Source: Novosphingobium sp. 9
GTDB taxonomy: Bacteria > Pseudomonadota > Alphaproteobacteria > Sphingomonadales > Sphingomonadaceae
DNA length: 64,000 bases
Reading direction: 5' to 3'
Assembly (NCBI RefSeq): GCF_025340265.1
Contig: NZ_CP022708.1
Coordinates: 1,268,501-1,332,500, forward strand
In this document: piece after piece, positions 46,917 to 61,141 of the stretch
Position numbering within the stretch: position 1 is the stretch's first letter
How the letters are laid out: each line of letters begins with the position of its first letter
Made by a program: the position numbers and the translations under genes
The notes under the pieces: generated by a model
Database searches by the model: none
Told to the model about the DNA's origin: nothing
The model's input: the letters and a program-made list of their open reading frames with translations, nothing else

Positions 46917-47127
46917 CCTGTTCGGCAGCTCCGCTCTCGCCCTGAGCACCGGGCCAGACCACGCCGCGACGCACGGGCTGACGGCCTGAAACCGGCGTTC
47001 CGGCCTCCACATCATCGCGCTCCGTGCGATCGGTCGATTCCACATCGAGATCGCCCCGGCGCAGCAGTTGCCACACGGCAAAGGCCAGCAGCGCGTGGCT
47101 GAGGGAAAGTGCGAGGAGATCGACCAT
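46909..47127 (-). CDS. small membrane-anchored protein preceding the O-ligase
   Basis: The 72-residue product has an N-terminal helix (MVDLLALSLSHALLAFAVWQLL) and a charged cytoplasmic tail. AGGAGA lies 8 bases before the ATG, and its TAA overlaps the start of the ligase gene, so translation of both is probably coupled. No family recognised. It is the first gene of the leftward exosortase-associated unit, divergent from the glycosyltransferase gene with 64 bases between. Confidence 0.65.
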   Translation of the reverse strand: MVDLLALSLSHALLAFAVWQLLRRGDLDVESTDRTERDDVEAGTPVSGRQPVRRGVVWPGAQGESGAAEQDA

Positions 47128-47191
47128 GGCTGTTTCTCCTAATAGCCATGGGTTGATCGGGCGTTAAGCGTTCTGCGATAGGTGTGTCCTC

Positions 47192-48460
47192 ATGACCCGC
47201 ATCCTGCACGTCCTCGACCACTCGCTGCCGATCCACAGCGGCTACACCTTTCGCACCCGCTCGATCCTGAAAGCGCAGCAGGGCCTGGGCTACGAGGTGC
47301 GCGGCGTCACCGGGCCGCGCCAGAGCGCCTCGGGCGCGGACTTCAAGGTGAACAACGAAGCCGATGGCGAGCTTCAGGAAGGGCTGATCTTCCATCGCAC
47401 GCCCGGCACCGTGTCCGGACCGCCCGGCCTTCGCGAATGGCGCGAGATCGCCCTGTTCGCGCAAGGCATCGAGGCGGCAGTGGCCCAGTGGAAGCCCGAT
47501 ATCCTTCACGCCCACTCGCCTGCGCTGTGCGGCCACGCCGCCCTGAAGGTGGCCCGCCGCCACAGCATCCCGCTGGTCTACGAGATCCGCGCCTTCTGGG
47601 AAGATGCCGCCGTCGGCAACGGCACGGGCCGCGAAGGCTCGCTCAAGTACCGCCTCACCCGCTGGCTGGAGGATCGCGTCGTGCGGCAGGCCGATGCCGT
47701 CGTCACCATCTGCGCGGGGCTGCGCGACGATCTGATCGCGCGTGGCAACGATCCGGCGCGAATCAGCATCTCGCCCAACGGCGTCGACCTCTCGCTGTTC
47801 GGCGAACCGGCACCTCGCGACGAGGTGTTGGCGCGTGACCTCGGCTTCGTGAAGGCGGACGGCACGCCTTGTCCGGTGATCGGCTTTATCGGCAGCTTCT
47901 ACGATTACGAGGGCCTCGACGACCTGATCGCGGCGATGCCCGCATTGCTCGCCCGCCAGCCCGATGCGCGGCTGCTGATGGTCGGCGGCGGCCCGCGTGC
48001 CGAAGCCTTGCGCGCGCAGGCCGAAGCCTCCAGCGCGGCCCATGCGATCCGCTTCATCGGCCGGGTGCCGCATCACGAGGTGGAGCGCTATTATGCGCTG
48101 TGCGACGTGATGGCCTATCCGCGCAAACGCAGCCGCCTGACCGATCTCGTCACCCCGCTCAAGCCACTGGAAGCCATGGCGCAGGACAAGATCGTCGCGG
48201 CCAGCAATGTCGGCGGCCATCGCGAACTCGTGACCGACGGCGTGACCGGCGCGCTGTTCGCCGCCGACGATCCTGCGGCCACGGCAGCCACGTTAGCTGA
48301 CCTGCTCGAACAGCGCGACCGCTGGCCCGCCTTGCGCGCCGCCGGGCACCGGCATGTTGCCGAAGCGCACGACTGGGCGCGCAACGTTCGGCGTTATCAA
48401 ACAGTTTACCAAAACATTCTTACAAGCGATGCTCATGCAGAGCCGAATGTGACCGTCTGA
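47192..48460 (+). CDS. glycosyltransferase, exosortase A system-associated (GT4 type)
   Basis: The 422-residue GT-B enzyme begins MTRILHVLDHSLPIHSGYTF, the start peculiar to the exosortase-A-associated glycosyltransferase family (TIGR04063 type). The acceptor half has DILHAHSPALCGHAALKVAR. The donor half has FIGSFYDYEGLDDLI, LMVGGGPRAEALR and a C-terminal VTPLKPLEAMAQDKIVAASN, in place of the GT4 E-x7-E. It should add a sugar during assembly of the exopolysaccharide made by XrtA loci. The next gene follows closely on the same strand. Confidence 0.88.
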   Translation: MTRILHVLDHSLPIHSGYTFRTRSILKAQQGLGYEVRGVTGPRQSASGADFKVNNEADGELQEGLIFHRTPGTVSGPPGLREWREIALFAQGIEAAVAQWKPDILHAHSPALCGHAALKVARRHSIPLVYEIRAFWEDAAVGNGTGREGSLKYRLTRWLEDRVVRQADAVVTICAGLRDDLIARGNDPARISISPNGVDLSLFGEPAPRDEVLARDLGFVKADGTPCPVIGFIGSFYDYEGLDDLIAAMPALLARQPDARLLMVGGGPRAEALRAQAEASSAAHAIRFIGRVPHHEVERYYALCDVMAYPRKRSRLTDLVTPLKPLEAMAQDKIVAASNVGGHRELVTDGVTGALFAADDPAATAATLADLLEQRDRWPALRAAGHRHVAEAHDWARNVRRYQTVYQNILTSDAHAEPNVTV

Positions 48461-48502
48461 CGGGTGCATCCGATTCGCGACCACTGGACGGGAAACATCA
48501 TC

Positions 48503-50962
48503 GTGGCGGATTCCACAGGCAATTCCTCGGGGCGCAATTCCTCGGGCACGAGCCAGCCCAACGGCCAGCCCATCACCCGGCACCCGCTGTTTCCGGCGAT
48601 CGTCGCCCTGTGGTGTGCAGCCGCCTTCGGGATGGGCAGTCTGGTGCTGCCGGTCACGATGGTGGAGCATGCAGTCTCGGCGACCCATCTCGACACGGTG
48701 ATCCCGAAGGCTGCACCGCCGCTCGGCGCCACTGCCCGCATTCTGGTGGCCTTGGGGCTGACCTGCCTCGGCGGCCTGATCGGGTTCGTGCTGGCACGTC
48801 GGATCGTGCCACCGGTCGTTGCCACGCCGGGCCGCCGTCCCTTGTCCCGTCGCGGGCAGGCGACTGCCGCCGCCAACGAGGTTCTGCCCGAATCGTTCTT
48901 CGACGAGCCCGCGATCGAGGGGGATTTCTCGGAAGCCGCTGCCGATGAGATCAGCCGCCCCGCCTTCGCGCCGCCGCTAGACATGCCGGTCCAGCGCCGC
49001 CGCCGCGCCCTTGCGCTGAGCGATATCGAACCTGTGTCAGAGTCGATGCAGGACGAGGACGTACCTGCCACGCCTTTCTTCCAGCATGAAACCGACAGCG
49101 CGGTTGAATCCGCGCCGTTCGAAGCGCTTGAAGAAACTGCGCCGCATATGGAAGAGATCGAAGCCGAATCCCACTTCGTCTCGGTCCATGACGATCACAT
49201 CATCGTCAACGACGACTTCCAGAGCGAGGCCCATGCGCTGACCGCTTTCGATGCCCACCATCCCGAAGACCTGCCCACGCCGATCACCATCGGCCGCGAG
49301 GATGCGGCTTTCGACGATGACATGCTGGGCGAACATCGCGTCGATACTTCCGGCGCCAATCCGTTCCAGATCTTCACCGCCAGCGCCACGGCAACGCCGA
49401 TCGAAGCGTTCGAGGCCCCCGGCGCACCCCTGCATGCCGATTTCTCGCACGCCGAACCCGAAGTCGAAGCAGAACCCACACCGGAACAGGCGACGGTCAA
49501 CCACGCGCCGACAGCACCCGAGATGACCGAACATCGCGAGACCAACCGCCTGTTCGCCAGCTTCGTCACCGCCGGGGCTCCCCCCGCGATGGAAAGCGTT
49601 GCCCTGCCGTCCGAACCGGAAACCGGCTTCTCGCTGCTGCCCGGCGCAGACGAGGATGCCGACCGCTTCGTCGTTCCCCCGTTCACGCTGCCGACCGAAG
49701 AACTGGCAACCGAGGAACCAGCAGACGAAAGCCGCGTGGAGGAGAGTGCGCACGCAGAGGCCAACCTGTCGGAGCGCCATGATGGCGCGCCTGTCGATCC
49801 GTTTGCCGCCGATATCGTGCCTGCCCCTGCTTTTGCGAGCCCCACTGCAGCAGGCAGCGCAGCCGCGCGCATCGCCGCCAGCGATCTCGATGACCTTTCG
49901 CCGGTGGAACTGCTCGAACGCCTCGCCATGGCGATGGATGAGCAGCGCAAGGCGCAGGCCGAAGCGCAGACCCGCGCGGCGGATGCCGCCGCTGCCGCCC
50001 GGCTTGCAGCGGCGCAGCCCGCACCGCAGCCGGTGATGCAGATCGTGACCGCGTTTTCCCCGCCGCCCGTCGCAGCCCCCCTTCCGCAGGGTGAGCCGAC
50101 GCCGCCCGAGACCGAGTTCCATGTCAGCGTGCAGCGCACGGAACCGGCCCCCGCCAGCGACTTCACGCGTCCCGGCTTCGTCAGCTATCCGTCGAGCACG
50201 TCGGCATGGCATGTCGAGGAAGAGGCGCCCGCCGAAGCGATCGCGCCCGCCTGGCACGCCGCCGAAGTCACGGAAACGGACACGCCTCCCACGGATTTTC
50301 AGGACAGCGACGCACAGGCACCGATCTTTGCCGGTGACGCACCGATGCCGATCACTCGCATCCCCACCGCGCTGCGACCGGTCACGCTCGCGCCTATCGA
50401 GGAGACGGGGCAAGACGACGAAACCGCGTCGCTCGCCAGCTTCCCGCCGCTCCATGCGGTGCCGTCGAACTGGGGCGAGGCCACCTCCATTGTTGGCGAT
50501 ACCGTCGGCGCAAGCATCGACGAAAATGCCATTCCCGCACCGTTCGGTGCTCCGCATTCGCTTCATGCCGCCGAACCGGAGGCAGAGGACGCCGAGGACC
50601 GTGCTCTCGAAGACGGCTATTCCTCGCTGCTCAACCTCTCGCGCCCTGCCCGTGCCCCTCGCGCCTTCGTGCGGATCGAGGACAGCGAGGCCGATGCTCC
50701 GGCGGATCTCGCCGAGCCGCTGCCTGCCGTCGTCTTCCCCGGCCACGAAGCGCAGGCCGTTCAGGCTCCCTTCGAGGCGCCGTATGGCACGCCACAGGCC
50801 ATGGAACCGACCGAGGCTCCCGTGGAACCTTCGCCATCGGCCTCCCGCCCGTTCGATGCCCCGCGCACGCTCGGCGCCGGTGGCCATGCCGACCCGGAAG
50901 AGACCGAACGCGCCCTGCGCGCCGCGCTCGCCACGCTCCAGCGGATGAGCGGCACGGCCTGA
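48503..50962 (+). CDS. large two-TM protein with long acidic, low-complexity region; unknown function
   Basis: About 819 residues from the GTG at 48503 (GACGGGAAA upstream); a GTG at 48464, three bases after the glycosyltransferase stop, is the alternative start. Two N-terminal helices (PLFPAIVALWCAAAFGMGSL and ILVALGLTCLGGLIGFVLAR) are followed by some 700 residues rich in Ala, Pro, Glu, Asp and Thr with little predicted structure. There are two short amphipathic helices, LSPVELLERLAMAMDEQRKA and EETERALRAALATLQRM. It is probably an inner-membrane protein with a long disordered cytoplasmic tail. Close linkage to the glycosyltransferase hints at polysaccharide assembly or polar organisation. 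No family recognised. Confidence 0.75.
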   Translation: MADSTGNSSGRNSSGTSQPNGQPITRHPLFPAIVALWCAAAFGMGSLVLPVTMVEHAVSATHLDTVIPKAAPPLGATARILVALGLTCLGGLIGFVLARRIVPPVVATPGRRPLSRRGQATAAANEVLPESFFDEPAIEGDFSEAAADEISRPAFAPPLDMPVQRRRRALALSDIEPVSESMQDEDVPATPFFQHETDSAVESAPFEALEETAPHMEEIEAESHFVSVHDDHIIVNDDFQSEAHALTAFDAHHPEDLPTPITIGREDAAFDDDMLGEHRVDTSGANPFQIFTASATATPIEAFEAPGAPLHADFSHAEPEVEAEPTPEQATVNHAPTAPEMTEHRETNRLFASFVTAGAPPAMESVALPSEPETGFSLLPGADEDADRFVVPPFTLPTEELATEEPADESRVEESAHAEANLSERHDGAPVDPFAADIVPAPAFASPTAAGSAAARIAASDLDDLSPVELLERLAMAMDEQRKAQAEAQTRAADAAAAARLAAAQPAPQPVMQIVTAFSPPPVAAPLPQGEPTPPETEFHVSVQRTEPAPASDFTRPGFVSYPSSTSAWHVEEEAPAEAIAPAWHAAEVTETDTPPTDFQDSDAQAPIFAGDAPMPITRIPTALRPVTLAPIEETGQDDETASLASFPPLHAVPSNWGEATSIVGDTVGASIDENAIPAPFGAPHSLHAAEPEAEDAEDRALEDGYSSLLNLSRPARAPRAFVRIEDSEADAPADLAEPLPAVVFPGHEAQAVQAPFEAPYGTPQAMEPTEAPVEPSPSASRPFDAPRTLGAGGHADPEETERALRAALATLQRMSGTA

Positions 50963-51149
50963 TGCCCCCGCTTGGCCGCCTGTCACCGACAGACAATGAC
51001 GGCGGCCCTTAAACGCGCATCACTCGCAACAAAATGACTTCTTGAAGTCCGAATAGCAAATTTTCTGACGCGACATTTGCCTTCCTAGTTGCAAATTCGC
51101 CCGTCTGTCGTCATGGGGGCCGCAGGACCCACCTCTTCGCAGATCGCAG

Positions 51150-51166
51150 ATGCACGATTCGTGCAT
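51150..51166. promoter_or_regulatory. palindrome upstream of gltB
   Basis: ATGCACGA, T, TCGTGCAT is a perfect 8-base-arm palindrome ending 56 bases before the gltB ATG, in the 259-bp promoter gap (50963..51221). It has the size of a dimeric regulator's operator. Which protein binds it is unknown. The rest of the gap is AT-richer than average and shows no gene. Confidence 0.35.
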
Positions 51167-51221
51167 ATCGATGCGATGAGCGGTGGTCCCCCGACAAAAC
51201 TTGACAGGACGGATACTATCG

Positions 51222-55859
<4,638 letters not shown>

Positions 55860-55878
55860 GATTTAGGAAGACAAGACT

Positions 55879-57311
<1,433 letters not shown>

Positions 57312-57334
57312 TCCCTGTCAGCTTAGCCGACACG

Positions 57335-57366
57335 AAAAGGGCGCCGTCATCGCGGCGCCCTTTTTT
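57335..57366 (+). terminator. rho-independent terminator of gltBD
   Basis: AAAAGGGCGCCG (57335..57346) and CGGCGCCCTTTT (57353..57364) are exact complements round a 6-base loop and end in six T. It lies 24 bases after the gltD stop. Confidence 0.93.
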
Positions 57367-57390
57367 CGTCGTAGTCTACCGATTTCCCGA

Positions 57391-57459
57391 TCCGCTCATG
57401 TCGAGCAAAGTCGAGACATCCCGCGCTACCGTGCCTCAACTGCGCTCGACACGAACGGA
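57391..57459. repeat. intergenic palindromic element related to the valS insertion
   Basis: Arms 57391..57419 and 57431..57459 pair at 22 of 29 positions. It carries ACTGCGCTCGACACGAACGG, identical to the right arm of the valS element, and TGTCGAGCAAAGTCGAGAC, near-identical to its left arm. It is therefore a diverged second copy of the same repeat family. Confidence 0.8.
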
Positions 57460-57462
57460 TGA

Positions 57463-57630
57463 ATGGATGAGACCACGCCTGATCCGATTAGCCCGCATGA
57501 ACAAATGCGGACTTTCGATCAATGGAGAGCGCAGCCCGAAAGCTGCTATAAAATTGGCGCATCGGTCGAATTAATCGACAACAAAGATCACGCGATCTTC
57601 TGCCTCTTCTCCACTGGTGCCGTGAATTGA
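57463..57630 (+). CDS. possible small protein (55 aa), unknown
   Basis: This short frame starts right after the palindromic repeat and reads MDETTPDPISPHEQMRTFDQ, later ELIDNKDHAIFCLFSTGAVN. The composition is balanced and protein-like, unlike most shadow frames here. The region is lower in GC (about 49% over 57481..57660). It overlaps an equally short frame on the other strand. No ribosome site or family recognised. It could be a fragment of a decayed gene. Confidence 0.3.
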   Translation: MDETTPDPISPHEQMRTFDQWRAQPESCYKIGASVELIDNKDHAIFCLFSTGAVN

Positions 57631-57735
57631 GATGATCTCGACTAGCCAGTCAAACACGGTCAGACCAGCGCCTCGGCGAGCATCGGACAAATCACGTTGC
57701 ACGGCATCACGATTGGAAGGATGAGCACCGCTCAA
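57571..57735 (-). CDS. possible small protein or gene remnant (54 aa)
   Basis: A short frame from a TTG reads NRDAVQRDLSDARRGAGL then TVFDWLVEIISIHG and ends DRVIFVVD. It overlaps the end of the opposite small frame by 60 bases, so at most one of the two is likely to be used. No ribosome site or family recognised. Confidence 0.22.
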   Translation of the reverse strand: MSGAHPSNRDAVQRDLSDARRGAGLTVFDWLVEIISIHGTSGEEAEDRVIFVVD

Positions 57736-57799
57736 GCCGCAATTCTAACTGCCTGACAGTTTCAGGATATCCCAGCGATGCACTCGCGAGTTCTGAATT

Positions 57800-58075
57800 A
57801 TGCCATCGAAAAACGAACCCTTCGACGGCGTTCCGAAGCCCCCTAAGAACGCGTTGAATGCGTCAAGATTCTGGCTCCATCACGCCTCCAAGAACCCTAC
57901 ATCGCTAAATTGCTTGAAGAAGCTTTCTAGCGAGGGCGTGCGTGCGCCATCGAAAACATATTCGCTTGCCATGGCGGATCAGATAATGGGTGATTTTCCC
58001 GTTCGCTACCGCAGCATTTTTATCCAGCCTGACCAGAAAGCGGATCGTCCGCTCACCACCCATAACAGACCTTAA
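57800..58075 (+). CDS. possible small protein (91 aa), unknown
   Basis: The frame reads MPSKNEPFDGVPKPPKNALN then ASRFWLHHASKNPTSLNCLK and ends DRPLTTHNRP. It is basic and soluble, with AT-richer codons than neighbours. No clear ribosome site or family. It ends 16 bases before the end of the convergent membrane-protein gene. It may be a real acquired gene or chance. Confidence 0.3.
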   Translation: MPSKNEPFDGVPKPPKNALNASRFWLHHASKNPTSLNCLKKLSSEGVRAPSKTYSLAMADQIMGDFPVRYRSIFIQPDQKADRPLTTHNRP

Positions 58076-58091
58076 ATCTCGACGCAGAGCT

Positions 58092-58844
58092 TCAACTCAG
58101 GCCCGTCATGTGCCGTGCGAGGTCGACCCACCACACAGGTTTGGCGAACCACAGCACCATCGAGGTGAACTCCACGCCGACGATCAGCGGTACGCCCCAG
58201 CGGTAGACTGCATGTACGCGACCCGTCGTCACCTTGTCGTGGATCATCCCGGCGGCATAGAGCGGCAGGTTGGAGAGGTAGAAGTAGGTTCCCGCGCCGG
58301 GGATCGGAATGCGGCCGAAGCCTGCCTCGGCGATGGCGGCGGTGGCGAGATACATCAGGCGGCGGTGATAGTCGGGCCGCTTGCGCAGCGCGATGCCAAG
58401 CCAGGCGCAAGGCGTGAAGATCACCATGTCTGCCAGCGGCGTCGCCACAAAGGCCAGGTCGTTGGCCACCTGTGTCGAATGAAACGCCAGAATGTCGAAC
58501 CGGCGCATGACCAGCGCGGTCGCCACGCCCAGCGGCGGCATCACCAAGGCCAGTGCCGCGCCCAGCCAGCCCAGCGTCATATGCAGACGTCGCTTGCGGA
58601 CCTGAATCAGCAGCACCTGCGCGCAATAGACCACGAACCAGCTGACAAACACCGCCGAGTGCACTGCCAGCAGTACCGGGCGATGCACCTTGGGGTGGAT
58701 CACATAGGCCGGAAATTCATACCCGAAGCCGAGCACCATGCCACCGGCGATGATAATCGCCATGGCCGTATGAAAACGAATCCAGCGCCCACGCAAAAGC
58801 GCACGCCAGTTCCATCGCCCAGCCGTTGTCGCCTGTGTCGCCAT
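58092..58844 (-). CDS. integral membrane protein of unknown function
   Basis: The 250-residue product has six or seven hydrophobic helices, including FHTAMAIIIAGGMVLGFGYE, VFVSWFVVYCAQVLLIQV and LGWLGAALALVMPPLGVATA. Basic loops (RKRRLHMTLGW, RKRPDYHRRLMYL) hold conserved-looking His and Arg, and other His occur near membrane edges (FHSTQVAND, VIHPKVHRP). This recalls heme- or quinone-linked membrane proteins but is not proof. The start MATQATTAG at 58844 is preferred to a frame 20 codons longer. It stands alone. Confidence 0.75.
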   Translation of the reverse strand: MATQATTAGRWNWRALLRGRWIRFHTAMAIIIAGGMVLGFGYEFPAYVIHPKVHRPVLLAVHSAVFVSWFVVYCAQVLLIQVRKRRLHMTLGWLGAALALVMPPLGVATALVMRRFDILAFHSTQVANDLAFVATPLADMVIFTPCAWLGIALRKRPDYHRRLMYLATAAIAEAGFGRIPIPGAGTYFYLSNLPLYAAGMIHDKVTTGRVHAVYRWGVPLIVGVEFTSMVLWFAKPVWWVDLARHMTGLS

Positions 58845-59315
58845 TCCCGCCTTGCTCCATGAAGAAGCACCCACAAGCGGCCTTATACCATCAAGCCTAA
58901 GCACACGTTAATCCTGATGGAGGCGGCAAGTCCTGCACGTTCAGGACACCTTTGCGACATCACGATAAGTCTGACATTTTATCTCGACCAGCAGATCGGG
59001 AGACCATCTCCTGCGAGACCTGAACAAACGGTCGGGTAGCACGCTCCATCGCATGCGATTGCGCACAGCGGCGGCAGCACATCGCCCCTTACGTTGAAAT
59101 TTTATTGCCATAAAATACGCGACATTGCGATTTTTCTGCTCACGATGTACTCCGACAAGAAAGGCGCAACAGAATATGGTGCTGCCGCCGGGAGAGTATA
59201 CCTTGAACACCAGACAATCACGCTGGGCCACACATCGCTTTTCACCTCCTTTCACAGCGATTTTTCAGGGCTGCAAGCGAGCGCCGTCCCCATTCCTTTT
59301 GCCTGACAATAATCC
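58845..59315. other. gene-poor AT-richer gap upstream of the GH43 genes
   Basis: I see no convincing gene in 471 bases. The right part is AT-rich and holds a perfect small palindrome, ATTTTAT, TGCC, ATAAAAT (59099..59116), which could be an operator for the glycosidase genes that follow. A 104-codon leftward frame in the middle has no leader, ribosome site or family resemblance. Confidence 0.5.
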
Positions 59316-61055
59316 ATGAAGCCTTGCCCCATCCCGATGAGCATCCCCGAAAAGAGCCATGCCTCTGTCCATCCGCGTGCAGGCCTTCTGGCACTGACCA
59401 TGTTCGGTACTCTCATGGCACCGATCCATGCCAAGGCCGCTTCTGCCCCATCTTCGCCAGCCGAGAGACAACCGACAGCGACAGCGGCTCTCGCCCTCCG
59501 GGTTGCCGATGCGATCCGCAACGATCCTGCGCTGTCGGCGCCGATCCGCGGCAGTATCACGCTCTACGATACGGGGGCCGCAATCCCCTCGCTCGCAGAC
59601 GTTGAAGGCGCCGGAGCGGCACGGATCACATGGCGATCCTCCGCCCCGGCGATCCTCAGCGATACCGACCGCAGGAACGGCGCCGACGTCGTCCGGAAAG
59701 GCGTCGTCACGCGGGGTTCGCGCGATCGCGCCGTCACCCTCACCGCGACGATAACGGTGCCGGGCAGCAAGCCGATCCGCGTTCCCCTGAAACTGAGCGT
59801 GCTTCACCGCGCCACGCTGTCCGCGATGAACGCCTACATGTTCGTCTATTTCACCGGCAACAGCGAGGACGGCGAGAAGCTGCGCTTCGCCACATCCGAT
59901 GGCAACAACGCCCTCGAATGGAAGCTTCTCAACGATGGGCAGCCGGTCCTTACATCGTCCAAGGGCACGCGAGGCCTGCGCGACCCCTTCATCATGCGTT
60001 CGGTCGAAGGAGACCGCTTCTTCCTGCTGGCCACCGATCTGTCGGCGGCCCGCACCGGGTGGACACACGCAACCGATCAGGGAAGTCACTATCTGGAAAT
60101 CTGGGAATCGACCGATCTGGTCCACTGGGGCAAACAGCGCCACGTAAAGGTTTCGCAGCCCACTGCCGGCATGACCTGGGCTCCGGAAGCCTCTTACGAC
60201 CCGACAATCGGGGCCTATGTCGTGTACTGGACATCCACGCTGTTCGCCGATGCCGCCCACACCCGCCCGGACGGAAACGGCCCGCAGATCCTGACCTCGA
60301 TCACGCGCGATTTTCGCAGCTTCACGCCGCCCCGGCCCTGGTTCAAGGCGGCAGACCTGCCGGAACTGGTCAAGGATCGCGGCATGATCGACACCACGGT
60401 CATGCGGGTCGACAACGCCTTCTACCGCTTCACGAAAGCGACGCAGGCTCAGGGGTGTCCATCGGCGGACATCATCGGCCAGCGCTCCACTTCGCTTCGC
60501 GCCTCGATGGCATCGGGCGCCTGGTCGATGGTGAGCCGGTGTATCGGTCGCCATGCCGGAACACCGGAAGTGGAAGGCCCAAGTGCCTTTCCCGCCAATC
60601 CTGGCGACACCAGTGGTTTCAGATACTTCCTGTGGGTCGATAACTATGGCGGCATCGGATACATCCCGCTGGCGACAAGCTCGCTGGCAGGAGACGTGCA
60701 CTGGACCTACCCGCAGACGTTCCACCTGCCGCCTTCGCCGCGCCACGGCACCGTGATGTCGATCACCGCCGCCGAACGCGACCGCCTTGCTGCACAGTGG
60801 AATCCGGCGCTCCTCGTCACTTCGGTCACGCCGGTCGCCCTGTCGGCCCCGTCTGCCTCGCATATTCCCCCGTTGCTGCAAACCGTCACCGCACAGTTCA
60901 AGGACGGACACAGCGAACAGGTCGCCGTCCGCTGGCATCTGCCCAATGCGTCGCAGCTTGCCCGTGCCCGTAGCCCGATCCGGATCGAGGGGCAGCTTGC
61001 GAACTCGGCTGCGACACCGGCCACGGCGACGATCGCCATTCGGGCGCCGCAATGA
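59316..61055 (+). CDS. secreted glycoside hydrolase family 43-like protein
   Basis: The 579-residue product has a leader (AGLLALTMFGTLMAPIHAKA) after a 20-residue N-terminus; starts at 59316 and 59337 are possible and neither has a clear ribosome site. Domains in order: an Ig-like beta domain (about residues 45-165, ITWRSSAPAILSDTDRR), a five-bladed-propeller GH43 domain (GLRDPFIMRSVEGDRFFLLA with the RDP motif, YLEIWESTDLVHWG, WAPEASYDPTIGAYVVYWTS), and a C-terminal Ig-like domain (AQFKDGHSEQVAVRWHLPN). It is likely an arabinan- or xylan-side-chain-acting enzyme. Substrate not assignable. It is in tandem with a second such gene. Confidence 0.8.
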   Translation: MKPCPIPMSIPEKSHASVHPRAGLLALTMFGTLMAPIHAKAASAPSSPAERQPTATAALALRVADAIRNDPALSAPIRGSITLYDTGAAIPSLADVEGAGAARITWRSSAPAILSDTDRRNGADVVRKGVVTRGSRDRAVTLTATITVPGSKPIRVPLKLSVLHRATLSAMNAYMFVYFTGNSEDGEKLRFATSDGNNALEWKLLNDGQPVLTSSKGTRGLRDPFIMRSVEGDRFFLLATDLSAARTGWTHATDQGSHYLEIWESTDLVHWGKQRHVKVSQPTAGMTWAPEASYDPTIGAYVVYWTSTLFADAAHTRPDGNGPQILTSITRDFRSFTPPRPWFKAADLPELVKDRGMIDTTVMRVDNAFYRFTKATQAQGCPSADIIGQRSTSLRASMASGAWSMVSRCIGRHAGTPEVEGPSAFPANPGDTSGFRYFLWVDNYGGIGYIPLATSSLAGDVHWTYPQTFHLPPSPRHGTVMSITAAERDRLAAQWNPALLVTSVTPVALSAPSASHIPPLLQTVTAQFKDGHSEQVAVRWHLPNASQLARARSPIRIEGQLANSAATPATATIAIRAPQ

Positions 61056-61141
61056 TGTTTCTTGGGACGCTTCCAGATCGGCAAGCCCCCCTTCCGGCTG
61101 CCTGGCCCACGTGTCGCCGCCACGATCGAAAGTTCCGAAAA

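Noticed and set aside
48464..48502. GTG at 48464 as the start of the large unknown protein
   Set aside because: It lies three bases after the previous stop with no ribosome site. The GTG at 48503 has a purine-rich site and gives a more natural N-terminus, though the longer form is not excluded.
58941..59255. A 104-codon leftward frame in the gap before the GH43 genes
   Set aside because: No ribosome site, leader or family resemblance; Arg/Lys-rich composition as expected from chance reading of this region.
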